Below, in pieces: positions 26,284-34,927 of a DNA stretch of 39,350 bases. The stretch covers positions 1 to 39,350 of the forward strand of contig NZ_JANINM010000255.1 in assembly GCF_024509055.1 (NCBI RefSeq). Reading direction: 5' to 3'. Position 1 is the first letter of the stretch. Each line of letters starts with the position of its first letter. A program made the position numbers and the translations under genes. Under the pieces are notes generated by a model that saw only the letters and a list, made by a program, of their open reading frames with translations, ran no database searches and was not told where the DNA came from. Origin of the DNA: Mesorhizobium sp. (GTDB lineage Bacteria; Pseudomonadota; Alphaproteobacteria; Rhizobiales; Rhizobiaceae).

Positions 26284-26793
26284 CTAGCGCCTCACCTCCA
26301 CATACGGCGCGAATGCCTTCACCGCGTCCACCATGTCCTCGCCGCGCACGTCGAGCGAGGAGATCTCCATATGCACGGTGTTCCTGCCGAAGGGCATGAT
26401 CCCGAAGGCGTTGGCGGCCGAATAGCGGATTGCGTCGGGCGGCTCCTCGGTGAGTTCGAAATTCAGCATCGCCGCGCCCTTGCCGCCGGAGGCGAGGCGC
26501 ACGCTCAGCACCTTGCTCCACGGCACCAGCACGTCGCCGGCGCGCGCATCGCGGAAGCCCTGGCTGTTCAAGACGACCTTGACCGAAGTGTCGAAGGCGC
26601 CGCGCGCGATATAGAAGCCGAGCGCCAGGCAACCGATCGCCAGCAGCGCGATCCACAGCACGGCCCCACCGCCCGCTCCCGACGCCAAGCCCTGCAGCGC
26701 GCCGAAGCCGAAGATTGCGCCGATCAGCAGCGGGCCGATGGCCGGGAAGATCTTCCCCAGGACGCTGTTGCGGATTTCGAGCGGGGCGGGCAT
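26284..26793 (-). CDS. Membrane protein with a PH-like C-terminal domain, unrecognised
   Basis: This 169-aa protein has two hydrophobic segments (about residues 15-35 and 43-63), then a soluble part VVLNSQGFRDARAGDVLVPW ... HMEISSLDVRGEDMVDAVKAF. A beta-rich domain after two helices with a central 'G...PW..V' motif is reminiscent of bacterial PH-like (STM3941-type) proteins, but the match is by eye only. The start ATG 26793 is 4 bp after the stop of the neighbouring membrane gene, so the two are an operon. Confidence 0.65.
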   Translation of the reverse strand: MPAPLEIRNSVLGKIFPAIGPLLIGAIFGFGALQGLASGAGGGAVLWIALLAIGCLALGFYIARGAFDTSVKVVLNSQGFRDARAGDVLVPWSKVLSVRLASGGKGAAMLNFELTEEPPDAIRYSAANAFGIMPFGRNTVHMEISSLDVRGEDMVDAVKAFAPYVEVRR

Positions 26794-26797
26794 CGGC

Positions 26798-27310
26798 TCA
26801 CCGCTGCGGCCTCATCAGCGTCCAGATCCAGCCGGCGAAGGTGAGGACCAGGAACGGATAGCCCAGCGCCGGCAGCGGCGCGGTGGTGGGCAGGAGCGGC
26901 GCGCCCCAAAGTGCGGCAAACACCGAGACGGTGAAGAGCGCGGCGGCGATGAAGCCGGTGATGCGCATCCACAGCGCGAAGGTGTTCGGCACGCTGATCA
27001 GCACCAGCGCCGCCGCCCACAGCGAGATGCCACCGAGATAGGAAGGCACGCTCGCCTGCAACCCCGCCGCATTGCCGGCCAGAAGCAGGCTTTCGCCGGC
27101 GAGGAAGACAAGGAAGCCAGCCGCGACGCAATCATTGCCGAGCCGCTGGTACTTCATGGTGAGCAGTGCCACCGCCACGACGATCCCAACGCCATCGATC
27201 GCCCACAGCGTCTCGCGCAACGCATCGCTGGCAACGAAAGTCCCCGCCATGCCCAACGCGCCGCCGATTGCGAGGCCGAGAGAGGCGACGGTGTCAGAGG
27301 TAGAGCGCAT
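26798..27310 (-). CDS. Polytopic membrane protein, unrecognised
   Basis: This 170-aa protein (from MRSTSDTVASLGLAIGGALG) has about five to six hydrophobic segments: GLAIGGALGMAGTFVAS, GVGIVVAVALLTM, GFLVFLAGESLLLAG, ISLWAAALVLISV, ITGFIAAALFTVSVFAAL and LGYPFLVLTFAGWIWTLM. No family is recognised. ATG 27310 is preferred to the in-frame start 33 bp upstream. Directly upstream is the boundary to the AT-rich defence island. Confidence 0.65.
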   Translation of the reverse strand: MRSTSDTVASLGLAIGGALGMAGTFVASDALRETLWAIDGVGIVVAVALLTMKYQRLGNDCVAAGFLVFLAGESLLLAGNAAGLQASVPSYLGGISLWAAALVLISVPNTFALWMRITGFIAAALFTVSVFAALWGAPLLPTTAPLPALGYPFLVLTFAGWIWTLMRPQR

Positions 27311-27613
27311 GTGGTGTCTCCCCAAGCCGGGGAGAGGATACAACGAGCTGGAAGGATGGTGAAGGGTGAGACTTCTTCACCAAGACCAATGAACGCTCTA
27401 TCTCGTCGAACAGTGCTCACAACAAACCTCTGAGGGGAGGCGGCCGGCACATTGTGGAAGGACAATATTGATGGCTGAAGATCCGCGATCTCTGGCGGAC
27501 AACGGTCTACTCTGGGAGACAGGCCGATAGCTCCTGACACAAGGCTGTCAGGACATAGGGTCTATTGTTCGGTCCGTCAGATTGAGTCGAACATCGCAGT
27601 AGACCGCCTTTTC
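27311..27613. other. Upstream flank of the defence island
   Basis: No gene is supported. The left part is GC-rich like the host; AT content rises toward 27550. It must contain the promoter for the HamA-like gene. The perfect stem listed at 27532-27553 lies here. I see no tRNA, integrase or direct repeat marking an attachment site. Confidence 0.5.
27532..27553. promoter_or_regulatory. Inverted repeat upstream of the HamA-like gene
   Basis: TCCTGACA (27532-27539) and TGTCAGGA (27546-27553) form a perfect 8-bp inverted repeat with a 6-base spacer, about 60 bp before the earliest start. No T-run follows, so an operator is more likely than a terminator. Confidence 0.4.
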
Positions 27614-28540
27614 GTGCTAAACATTCTGCCCAACACGCTATACCCTGGAACGCCGATTCGCTGGCCATCTGGGGGGATGTGTTGCGTGAATATCTACAAT
27701 ACTAAGCCTGAACGCTTCTTGGAGCGGATTGTTTTTGACGACATCCAGAACCCTGCTCGAAGTGCCTGTTGTGCAGGTTTCGAGCTGCAAGTTTGGAGGT
27801 GTAAGCCGTTTGTAAATCACTTAGTTGAATGGCTTCCGGACTACGCGTTAGCCGAGAGCGAATTGAACGTGAGCCACGGCAACATATACGTGAAGCTGCA
27901 GCAAGCGGCAGTGCGCGTATATACCAGCGAAAAATACAAAAACCGAGGCGAAGCCGGAGAGATCACGCTTCACGCCATCTGCCGCGATTATTTCGATACA
28001 ATACCGATCGCGCCACGGGTCTTCTACAAAAATGCGTCAAATGACGTAGTAAAATCTTTTGACATGGTTCATGCTAGATTTCCGGTTGGTGGAAGCCTTG
28101 AGCTATGGTTGGGAGAATCAAAGCTCTATGCAGATTCTGCCGACGCAATCTCGGATGCTATATCATCAGTGAAATCTCATATACAGCAGGGCTTTCTGAC
28201 AAATGAAAAACTACTATTAGGACCTCAGATATCTAAAACAACGCCGCACTACGATGAGATAATCCATATTTTCAAATCCCAGACTAGTCTCGATCATTTC
28301 TTAAGTTCTTCAGTATTTGCCATCGGCATAGCTTCTAACAGCAACGCGCTATCGAGTGCCACTGCGCTAACTGACGCTTATCGAACATCTATCGCCCTCG
28401 AAATCGACAAGCTGGCGAGCAAGATCGATAAGTCGGGCCTCCTTAGTACCATAAAGATTGTACTAATCTATATTCCATTACTTAATAAGGACGCCTTTGT
28501 CGAAGAATTCGACAAGAAGCTCAAAGGCCTACAGCCATGA
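27614..28540 (+). CDS. hamA: HamA-like DUF1837 nuclease, anti-phage (Hachiman-type)
   Basis: This protein (308 aa from GTG 27614) matches the DUF1837 (HamA/AbpA C-terminal) family, a PD-(D/E)XK-type effector that, in Hachiman, degrades DNA when its partner helicase is activated. Visible core: RGEAGEITLHAICRDYF (E113/E116, about residues 111-127), KSFDMVHARF (D150) and LELWLGESKLY with the E168-x-K170 pair; the second-half helices follow. It overlaps the helicase gene by 4 bp (ATGA). Starts at ATG 27677 or GTG 27686 are possible, since the first about 20 residues do not look conserved. Base composition is far more AT-rich than the surroundings, pointing to horizontal transfer. AbpA shares this domain but is much longer, so HamA is favoured. 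Confidence 0.82.
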   Translation: MLNILPNTLYPGTPIRWPSGGMCCVNIYNTKPERFLERIVFDDIQNPARSACCAGFELQVWRCKPFVNHLVEWLPDYALAESELNVSHGNIYVKLQQAAVRVYTSEKYKNRGEAGEITLHAICRDYFDTIPIAPRVFYKNASNDVVKSFDMVHARFPVGGSLELWLGESKLYADSADAISDAISSVKSHIQQGFLTNEKLLLGPQISKTTPHYDEIIHIFKSQTSLDHFLSSSVFAIGIASNSNALSSATALTDAYRTSIALEIDKLASKIDKSGLLSTIKIVLIYIPLLNKDAFVEEFDKKLKGLQP

Positions 28541-30618
28541 TGACGCAACAAGGATGGGACGATTTACAGTTCTTGGCGGGCGACGACCTAAAGAGTCGCG
28601 TTTTCTCCTTAATCAGAGATTTGGCCGGGGCGATACAGGAGCGTGAAGTTGACGACCCTGATGTCACAGGTTCGGTCCCACGACTAGCTAAGCTGATTTC
28701 GGAGCGAAAGGAATTATCTTCATATCGTGAGATTTTCGGCACTCTTGCTCGGTCAACCGGGTTATGGAACTACATTGATACCGATACCGCCGATGTCCGA
28801 GACGAAATTATAGCCGAGTCCGTAACTGTTCCCGCGCTCGGCGGGGTTACCCTCCATCGAGAGCAGGTCGCAGCATTAAACACGTTGCTGTCCGGAAAAA
28901 ACCTCATCCTGAGCGCGCCTACGAGCTTCGGGAAAAGCTTGCTTATAGACGCGCTTATCGCTTCTGGTAGATACGAGCGGCTTGCAATCGTCCTTCCGAC
29001 AATTGCCCTACTGGATGAGTTCAGACGCCGGCTTATCACCAGATTCTCTGAGCAGTACCCCATTATCATGTACCATTCCGAAGTCGCTCCGGCTGGTAAC
29101 GTGATTTTCTTAGGGACGCAGGAGAGGCTAATAAACAGGACGGATTTGGGTCGCTTGGACATCGCGATAGTCGATGAATTTTACAAGCTCGATCCGAACC
29201 GCCAAGACGATCGCAGCATGACGCTAAATGCCGCAGTTTACCAGCTTCTGCGTCGTGCAAATCAGTTCTTCTTCCTCGGTCCAAACATCGAGGGCGTTCG
29301 GTTCTCTACGGACAGCCGCTGGAGATTTGAATTTCTTAGAACGCGTTTTTCCACGGTGGCGGTGGATACGTTCGACCTAGCCGGTGTTGAAAACAAGGAG
29401 GAACGCCTCGCGGCGGAGGCTTTCGAAGAACAGAATTGGCCGGCACTAATTTTTGTTTCAGCCCCGGATCGAGCAAACTCTTTGGCTGAGCAGTTGTCAG
29501 AACGCGATCAGAGCATCGGTGATAGCCGCGAGATTTCTATTTGGTTCGATGAGAACTTTGGCGCGGGCTGGACGCTAAGCCGTGTGCTTGCGGCAGGTAT
29601 TGGCATCCACCATGGCCGCATACCACGGGCGCTAGCTTCGCAGTTTGTGCGAATGTTCAATTCTGGAAACCTACCAATTCTGATTTGCACGTCAACGCTT
29701 ATCGAAGGAGTTAACACTGCAGCAAAGTCAGTTCTTATATATGACAAGACGATAAACAAGGAAGATTATGACTTCTTTACTTTCTCCAACATTCGTGGTC
29801 GCGCTGGGCGCTTAGGGCAGCACCATGTTGGCTCTGTATTTTTGTTCAACGCTCCGCCTCCTCGCAGTGACGTGGAGGTTGAACCCCCCCTCTTCGGAGA
29901 CCTAGACGAAGCGCCGGATGAGCTCGTTGTGCACATTTCGGACGAAGATCTGTCCCCTCGACTAACCGATCGACGAGATGACATCGCCGAACGTTTGAAC
30001 CTTTCACCTGAGGAACTGCGAATTGCCTCAGTAGTCGGGCTGGACCAAGCTATCGCCCTACGACAGCAAGTCGAGGCCGCAGCCCGAAATGGCGCAGATA
30101 TCTTCTGGCACGGTTATCCGGACTACAATCAAATTGGAGCGGTCTGTGAAATCATATGCAGAGTCAGACAATCCTCTAGCTTTGGCGTGTTCAGCCATAA
30201 GCAACTGACTTTTTATCTTAACGAGCTCCGGAAGAGCAGGCCAATTAAAAACTTCTTTTTCTGGTATACGAGAACTTACAAGGGTCAAGACAGTAACCAG
30301 GACAATATTTTTAAATTTCTTCGTTCGTGCGAATATGGGCTGCCGCAACTATTCGCAGTGGTGGAGATGTTTGCGAAGCGAAAAGAAGCTAGCACAAGTT
30401 ATGGGCTATTCACTGCGGAGATGCCCAGATGGTTTCGCCCGGAGATTCTTAAGAACCTAGATGAGCAAGGCGTGCCCGTTCAAATTTCTGAGCGGTTCTA
30501 TCTGACTGGCGACACGTTAGCTTTGCTGTCAAAACGCATACGAAGTGCGGCGCAAACTGGAGATAGGCGTCTAAACAGATTTGAAGCTGGGTGGATGTTG
30601 GCTGCCATCCCCGTTTAA
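28537..30618 (+). CDS. hamB: HamB-like SF2 (Ski2-type) helicase, anti-phage (Hachiman-type)
   Basis: This 693-aa helicase is the predicted sensor and motor partner of the upstream nuclease. Domain 1 holds the Walker A loop APTSFGKS (residues 127-134), LPTIALLDEF (motif Ia) and the DEAD/DEAH variant DEFYK (213-217). Domain 2 holds GIHHGRIP (about 356-363), CTSTLIEGVN (384-393, motif V-like) and FSNIRGRAGRLG (416-427, motif VI), the last typical of Ski2-like enzymes. The remaining about 250 residues are a helical C-terminal region without a recognised motif. ATG 28537 starts inside the upstream stop; ATG 28540 is equally possible. The AT-rich codon use is shared with the nuclease gene. Its stop lies only 8 bp from the convergent lepA stop. 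Confidence 0.82.
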   Translation: MMTQQGWDDLQFLAGDDLKSRVFSLIRDLAGAIQEREVDDPDVTGSVPRLAKLISERKELSSYREIFGTLARSTGLWNYIDTDTADVRDEIIAESVTVPALGGVTLHREQVAALNTLLSGKNLILSAPTSFGKSLLIDALIASGRYERLAIVLPTIALLDEFRRRLITRFSEQYPIIMYHSEVAPAGNVIFLGTQERLINRTDLGRLDIAIVDEFYKLDPNRQDDRSMTLNAAVYQLLRRANQFFFLGPNIEGVRFSTDSRWRFEFLRTRFSTVAVDTFDLAGVENKEERLAAEAFEEQNWPALIFVSAPDRANSLAEQLSERDQSIGDSREISIWFDENFGAGWTLSRVLAAGIGIHHGRIPRALASQFVRMFNSGNLPILICTSTLIEGVNTAAKSVLIYDKTINKEDYDFFTFSNIRGRAGRLGQHHVGSVFLFNAPPPRSDVEVEPPLFGDLDEAPDELVVHISDEDLSPRLTDRRDDIAERLNLSPEELRIASVVGLDQAIALRQQVEAAARNGADIFWHGYPDYNQIGAVCEIICRVRQSSSFGVFSHKQLTFYLNELRKSRPIKNFFFWYTRTYKGQDSNQDNIFKFLRSCEYGLPQLFAVVEMFAKRKEASTSYGLFTAEMPRWFRPEILKNLDEQGVPVQISERFYLTGDTLALLSKRIRSAAQTGDRRLNRFEAGWMLAAIPV

Positions 30619-30625
30619 CGCTTGG

Positions 30626-32431
30626 CTAGTCCCCCATCTTCAGCGCCTGGATGAACGCTTCCTGCGGGATATCCACCTTGCCGAACTGCCTCATCCGCTT
30701 CTTGCCCTCTTTCTGCTTGTCGAGCAGCTTGCGCTTGCGGGTCACGTCGCCGCCATAGCACTTGGCGGTGACGTCCTTGCGCAGCGCCGACACGGTCTCG
30801 CGGGCAATGATGCGGCCGCCGATGGCGGCCTGGATCGGGATCTTGAAGAGATGCTGCGGGATCAGCTCCTTCAGCTTCTCGCACATCTGGCGGCCGCGCT
30901 TTTCGGCGGCCGAGCGGTGCACCAGCATCGATAGCGCGTCGACCGGCTCGTCATTGACCAGGATCGACATCTTCACCAGGTCGCCTTCACGGTAGTCAGT
31001 CAGGTGGTAGTCGAAGGAGGCATAGCCTTTCGAGATCGACTTCAGCCGGTCGTAGAAATCGAACACCACTTCGTTGAGCGGCAAATCGTAGGTCAGCATG
31101 GCGCGCTTGCCGACATAGGAGAGGTCGGCCTGGATGCCACGCCGATCCTGGCAGAGCTTCAGGATGCCGCCGAGATAGTCGTCGGGCGTGAGAATCGTGG
31201 CGCGGATCCACGGTTCCTCGATCGAGGCGATCTTCATCACGTCCGGCATGTCGGCCGGGTTGTGCAGCTCCTTCACCGTGCCGTCGATGAGGTTCATGCG
31301 GTAGACGACCGACGGCGCCGTGGCGATGAGGTCGAGGTTGAACTCGCGCTCCAGCCGCTCCTGGATGATCTCCAGATGCAGCAGTCCCAGGAAGCCGCAG
31401 CGGAAGCCGAAGCCGAGCGCGGCGGAGGTCTCCATTTCATAGGAGAAGCTGGCGTCGTTGAGGCGCAGCTTGCCGACGGCGGCGCGCAAATCCTCGAAAT
31501 CGGCGGCGTCGACCGGGAACAGGCCGCAGAACACCACCGGCTGCGCCGGCTTGAAGCCCGGCAGCGCCTTCTGCGTCGGGCGGCGGTCCTCGGTGATGGT
31601 GTCGCCGACGCGGGTGTCGGCCACTTCCTTGATCGAGCCGGTGAAGAAGCCGAACTCGCCGGGGCCAAGCTCGTCGACATTGACGCGGGCCGGCTTGAAC
31701 ACGCCGGTGCGCTCGACGAGATACTTCGCGCCCGTGCCCATCATGCGGATGGTCTGGCCCTTCTTCAGCACGCCGTCGATGATGCGCACCAGCACGATGA
31801 CGCCGAGATAGGCGTCGTACCAGCTGTCGACCAGCATCGCCTTCAACGGCGCGTTGATGTCGCCCTCGCGCGGCGGCGGCAACTGGTGGACGATCGCCTC
31901 CAGCACCTCCGGCACGCCAAGGCCGGTCTTGGCCGAGATCTGCACGGCATTGGAGGCGTCGATGCCGATCACCTCCTCCACCTGCTCGCGGATGCGCTCG
32001 GGCTCGGCCGCCGGCAGGTCCACCTTGTTCAGCACCACGACGATCTCGTGGTTGTTGTCGATGGCCTGGTAGACATTGGCCAGCGTCTGCGCCTCGACGC
32101 CTTGCGAAGCGTCGACCACCAGCAGCGAGCCCTCGCAGGCGGCCAGCGAACGCGACACCTCATAGGCGAAGTCGACATGTCCGGGTGTGTCGATGAGGTT
32201 GAGAACATAGTCCTCGCCGTTCCTGGCGCGGTAGTTCAGCCGAACGGTCTGGGCCTTGATGGTGATGCCGCGCTCGCGCTCGATGTCCATCGAGTCCAGC
32301 ACCTGCTCCTTCATGTCGCGCTCCTCCAGCGCGCCGGTGAGCTGGATCAGCCGGTCGGCAAGCGTGGATTTGCCATGGTCGATATGGGCGACGATGGAGA
32401 AATTGCGAATGTGGTCGAGCGGGGTCGTCAT
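30626..32431 (-). CDS. lepA: Elongation factor 4 (LepA)
   Basis: This translational GTPase can back-translocate or rescue stalled ribosomes. The 601-aa length (ATG 32431) fits the family. GTPase motifs are [26 protein letters not shown] and NKVDLP. LepA-specific parts are the C-terminal domain with [13 protein letters not shown] [35 protein letters not shown] and the ending KMGD. A longer frame reaches 32554, but its first 41 residues come from repeat C5. The gene ends beside the AT-rich island. Confidence 0.96.
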   Translation of the reverse strand: MTTPLDHIRNFSIVAHIDHGKSTLADRLIQLTGALEERDMKEQVLDSMDIERERGITIKAQTVRLNYRARNGEDYVLNLIDTPGHVDFAYEVSRSLAACEGSLLVVDASQGVEAQTLANVYQAIDNNHEIVVVLNKVDLPAAEPERIREQVEEVIGIDASNAVQISAKTGLGVPEVLEAIVHQLPPPREGDINAPLKAMLVDSWYDAYLGVIVLVRIIDGVLKKGQTIRMMGTGAKYLVERTGVFKPARVNVDELGPGEFGFFTGSIKEVADTRVGDTITEDRRPTQKALPGFKPAQPVVFCGLFPVDAADFEDLRAAVGKLRLNDASFSYEMETSAALGFGFRCGFLGLLHLEIIQERLEREFNLDLIATAPSVVYRMNLIDGTVKELHNPADMPDVMKIASIEEPWIRATILTPDDYLGGILKLCQDRRGIQADLSYVGKRAMLTYDLPLNEVVFDFYDRLKSISKGYASFDYHLTDYREGDLVKMSILVNDEPVDALSMLVHRSAAEKRGRQMCEKLKELIPQHLFKIPIQAAIGGRIIARETVSALRKDVTAKCYGGDVTRKRKLLDKQKEGKKRMRQFGKVDIPQEAFIQALKMGD

Positions 32432-32481
32432 GCGGCGCGCTTTAGCAGGGGCGGGTTTCAGGGGCAAGCGCCGCGCCCGCT

Positions 32482-32550
32482 TCCCTTCTCCCCTTGTGCG
32501 AGAAGCTGCCGCCGAAGGCGACGGATGAGGGGTGCTCCCGACTGGCAAGG
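32482..32550 (+). repeat. Family C repeat copy 5
   Basis: CTTCTCCCCTTGTGCGAGAA followed by GCGACGGATGAGGGGTGCTC. It lies just upstream of lepA and pairs with copy 6 in opposite orientation. The 345-bp gap 32432-32776 holds only these repeats and the promoters of lepA and the TadG-like gene. Confidence 0.8.
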
Positions 32551-32597
32551 ACATTCATGGAAATAGGGCGGCAGGAGTGCTGGCGTCTCATTCCTTC

Positions 32598-32659
32598 ACC
32601 CACCCGTCATCCCTCTCAGGGCCGCGCGCCGATCCACCTTTTCCCACAAGGGGAGAAGG
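32598..32659 (-). repeat. Family C repeat copy 6
   Basis: A degenerate copy, CCCACCCGTCATCCCTCTCA with a final TTTTCCCACAAGGGGAGAAG, inverted relative to copy 5. The ends match better than the middle. Confidence 0.7.
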
Positions 32660-32776
32660 ACAAAGCACCCCCGCCAAACAATCAAAACTGCTTAAACTTT
32701 CATCCATCCCTTTAGGGCATAGTTCGTTCTCCGGATGGTAGATGGTCCCAGTGCTGCACACACGAAAGTCCTAGAT

Positions 32777-33871
32777 ATGTTCAGACCTGTCCGAAAGTTC
32801 AGCCAGGTGGCTGTGGCCAGATCGTTGATGCAATTCCTCCATTCCAGGGATGGCTCGCTGGTGCCGTTCCTGGTCCTGGCGATCATCCCGATCCTGCTCA
32901 CTATCGGCTTTTCCGTCGACTACACCTCGGCCGTCCAGACCAGGGCCGACATGCAGGACGCGCTCGACGCGGCGATCCTGTCGATCACCACGCTGCCGAC
33001 CACGACGTCGACGGCGGACCGCCAGACGGCGCTGCAGCAGTCCTATGCCGCCAATAACGGCCAGGGCACCGCCACGCTGAACAGCGTCTCGGTGGCTGCC
33101 GACGGCACCGCAGCCTTCACCGCCTCGGCAAACTATCCGATGCCGACCAATTTCATGTCGATCGCCCGCATCAACTCGGTGGCGGTCGGCGTGACCTCGT
33201 CGGTGACCAAGACGCCTTCGCTGGTGCAGACGACGTTCAAGATCGACAAGGCCTCCGGCTGGTGGAACAAGACCATCTATCTCTGGGGCACTCAGTTCGG
33301 CGCGACCAACGCGCAGAAGCTGATGCAGATCACCTATACCTATAATGGCGCCGGCGATCCCAAGGGCTACGGCACGACCACGGTCTCCACAATCAGCGGC
33401 ACCAACGTGACCCAGGTGCAGCAGCAGGTGTGCTCGACCAGCAGCGTGAAGAACTTCAACAACGCGCCGGCCGGTTCGATCGAGCAGACCGGCAGCGGCA
33501 AGAACTGGCTGACCACCTGCACCACCACGCCCGCCAACGGCAGCGGCGCGGTGGTCGACGTCAGCCAGATGAACAGCCTCTACCTGGAAATGGATGTGCC
33601 CTCCGGCCCGAAGACCGTGCTGAAGTCGAACGATCCGACCACGTCGAACTACCTGTTCATCGGCGCGTCGGACACGACCGCCGTCGAGCAGCCGCTTGGC
33701 CAGGCCATCGACATCTTCAGCGCCGTGCCGTGCGGCCAGACCAGCACGCAGGCCTGGGAGGACGGCGGCTCGTCGGTGCCGGAACCCATCACCGACGCCG
33801 ACTTCTTCTACACCGTGCAGGGCAAATGCAACTTCAACCAGCGCCCCTCGCAAACGGTGCTGACGCAGTAG
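32777..33871 (+). CDS. TadG-like (TadE/TadG N-terminal) protein
   Basis: The protein (364 aa from ATG 32777) has a single hydrophobic segment near its N-terminus (SLVPFLVLAIIPILLTIGFSVDY) directly followed by TSAVQTRADMQDALDAAIL, the characteristic TadE/TadG pseudopilin-type start. The rest is a Thr/Ser-rich extracytoplasmic region with cysteines near residues 216, 241 and 315-345. Tad-type proteins assist Flp pilus assembly, but no other tad/cpa gene is in the window. An ATG 42 bases upstream (32735) gives a 378-aa variant. Without a clear SD the start is uncertain. Confidence 0.78.
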   Translation: MFRPVRKFSQVAVARSLMQFLHSRDGSLVPFLVLAIIPILLTIGFSVDYTSAVQTRADMQDALDAAILSITTLPTTTSTADRQTALQQSYAANNGQGTATLNSVSVAADGTAAFTASANYPMPTNFMSIARINSVAVGVTSSVTKTPSLVQTTFKIDKASGWWNKTIYLWGTQFGATNAQKLMQITYTYNGAGDPKGYGTTTVSTISGTNVTQVQQQVCSTSSVKNFNNAPAGSIEQTGSGKNWLTTCTTTPANGSGAVVDVSQMNSLYLEMDVPSGPKTVLKSNDPTTSNYLFIGASDTTAVEQPLGQAIDIFSAVPCGQTSTQAWEDGGSSVPEPITDADFFYTVQGKCNFNQRPSQTVLTQ

Positions 33872-33886
33872 AACTGCAGCGCTTTG

Positions 33887-33945
33887 CCTTCTCCCCTTGT
33901 GGGAGAAGGTGGCCGCGAAGCGGCCGGGTGAGGGGTGACCCAGGG
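33887..33945 (+). repeat. Family C repeat copy 7
   Basis: CCTTCTCCCCTTGTGGGAGA, then AGGTGGCCGCGAAGCGGCCG and TGAGGGGTGACC. It begins 16 bases after the TadG-like stop and may form its transcript end. Confidence 0.8.
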
Positions 33946-33968
33946 AAAGCCGACGTCTCACTTCGCTG

Positions 33969-34031
33969 GAGCACCCCTCATCCGTCTCGGCGCTGCGCGC
34001 CGAGCCACCTTCTCCCACATGGGGAGAAGGG
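33969..34031 (-). repeat. Family C repeat copy 8
   Basis: GAGCACCCCTCATCCGTCTC and CTTCTCCCACATGGGGAGAA, the inverted partner of copy 7. The 253-bp gap 33872-34124 holds only this pair. Confidence 0.8.
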
Positions 34032-34124
34032 AAAGAGCCTCATCACGAACCGGTGAAGCTGTAACAAAGCCATCCGCGGCGGCGAATTGGGTGCATGACC
34101 CGCCGCAACGGAGGCTTCTTCCCC

Positions 34125-34832
34125 ATGACGATATCCAAGGCAAGATCCGGCAAGGCATGGCTCGCCGGCGCCGCATTGATCGCGCTCGCCGCCAGCGCCG
34201 GCACGGCGGCGGCCCAGCCGCTCACCGTGGTCGAGCTGTTCACCAGCCAGGGCTGCTCGTCCTGTCCGCCGGCCAACGCCAACCTGATCAAGGTCAAGGA
34301 CCAGCCGGGCGTGCTGGCGCTGTCCTTCAACGTCACCTACTGGGATTATCTCGGCTGGAAGGACACGTTCGGCCGCCAGGAATTCACCCAGCGCCAGGTC
34401 AATTACGAGCCGCCGCTCGGCCATGACGGGCCGTTCACGCCGCAGGTGGTGGTGAACGGCGCTTCCGACACGGTCGGCGTCAGGCCCGGCGAGATCGAGA
34501 AGCTGATCACGACCAGCCATCGCGGCGATGGCCCGCAGCTGTCGCTCGCCGGCGGCAAGATCAGCATCGGCGCCGGCCAGGCGCCGGGCGGCCACGCCGA
34601 CATCTGGCTGGTGCGCTACAACCGCGGCGTCGTCGAGGTGCCGGTGGCGCGCGGCGAGAACACCGGCCGCACGCTGCCGCACGCCAATGTCGTCCATTCG
34701 CTGCAAAGGCTCGGCAGCTGGACCGGCGAGGCGGCAACGCTGCCGCTGCCCGCCGCCAGCGGCGGCCTCAGCACCGCCGTGCTGGTGCAGAGCCCGGGTG
34801 GCGGACCGATCCTGGCCGCCGCCGCCAACTGA
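34125..34832 (+). CDS. Secreted DUF1223 thioredoxin-like protein
   Basis: This 235-aa protein has a signal peptide (about residues 1-30, ending AGTAAA|QP) and the DUF1223 core. LTVVELFTSQGCSSCPPANANL carries a C44-x2-C47 pair in a thioredoxin-like fold, followed by ALSFNVTYWDYLGWKDTFG and FTPQVVVNG (cis-Pro-like loop). The protein should be periplasmic; whether it is a reductase, oxidase or metallochaperone is unknown. GGAGG about 9 nt before ATG 34125 fixes the start over the ATG at 34095. It is followed by a Met-rich protein and an exported MsrA. Confidence 0.87.
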   Translation: MTISKARSGKAWLAGAALIALAASAGTAAAQPLTVVELFTSQGCSSCPPANANLIKVKDQPGVLALSFNVTYWDYLGWKDTFGRQEFTQRQVNYEPPLGHDGPFTPQVVVNGASDTVGVRPGEIEKLITTSHRGDGPQLSLAGGKISIGAGQAPGGHADIWLVRYNRGVVEVPVARGENTGRTLPHANVVHSLQRLGSWTGEAATLPLPAASGGLSTAVLVQSPGGGPILAAAAN

Positions 34833-34927
34833 TCGTTATTCTTCGCAGTTTTCCCCGCGATGCCGCGAGGCGGCATCGCACCATCCGGCTCGCATCGACG
34901 CGCCGCAAACCCAAAGAGGAGACCACC

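Noticed and set aside
27614..30618. AbpAB as the identity of the defence pair
   Set aside because: AbpA shares the DUF1837 domain, but its protein is much longer than the 308-aa nuclease here; Hachiman fits better, although the helicase length leaves some doubt.
31004..32566. 520-codon open frame on the plus strand
   Set aside because: It is antisense to lepA; its His/Asp/Arg/Gln-rich product is a GC-skew shadow, and LepA motifs are unambiguous on the other strand.
32771..34018. 415-codon open frame on the minus strand
   Set aside because: It opposes the TadG-like gene and continues into repeat DNA; composition is Gly/Arg/His-rich without domains.
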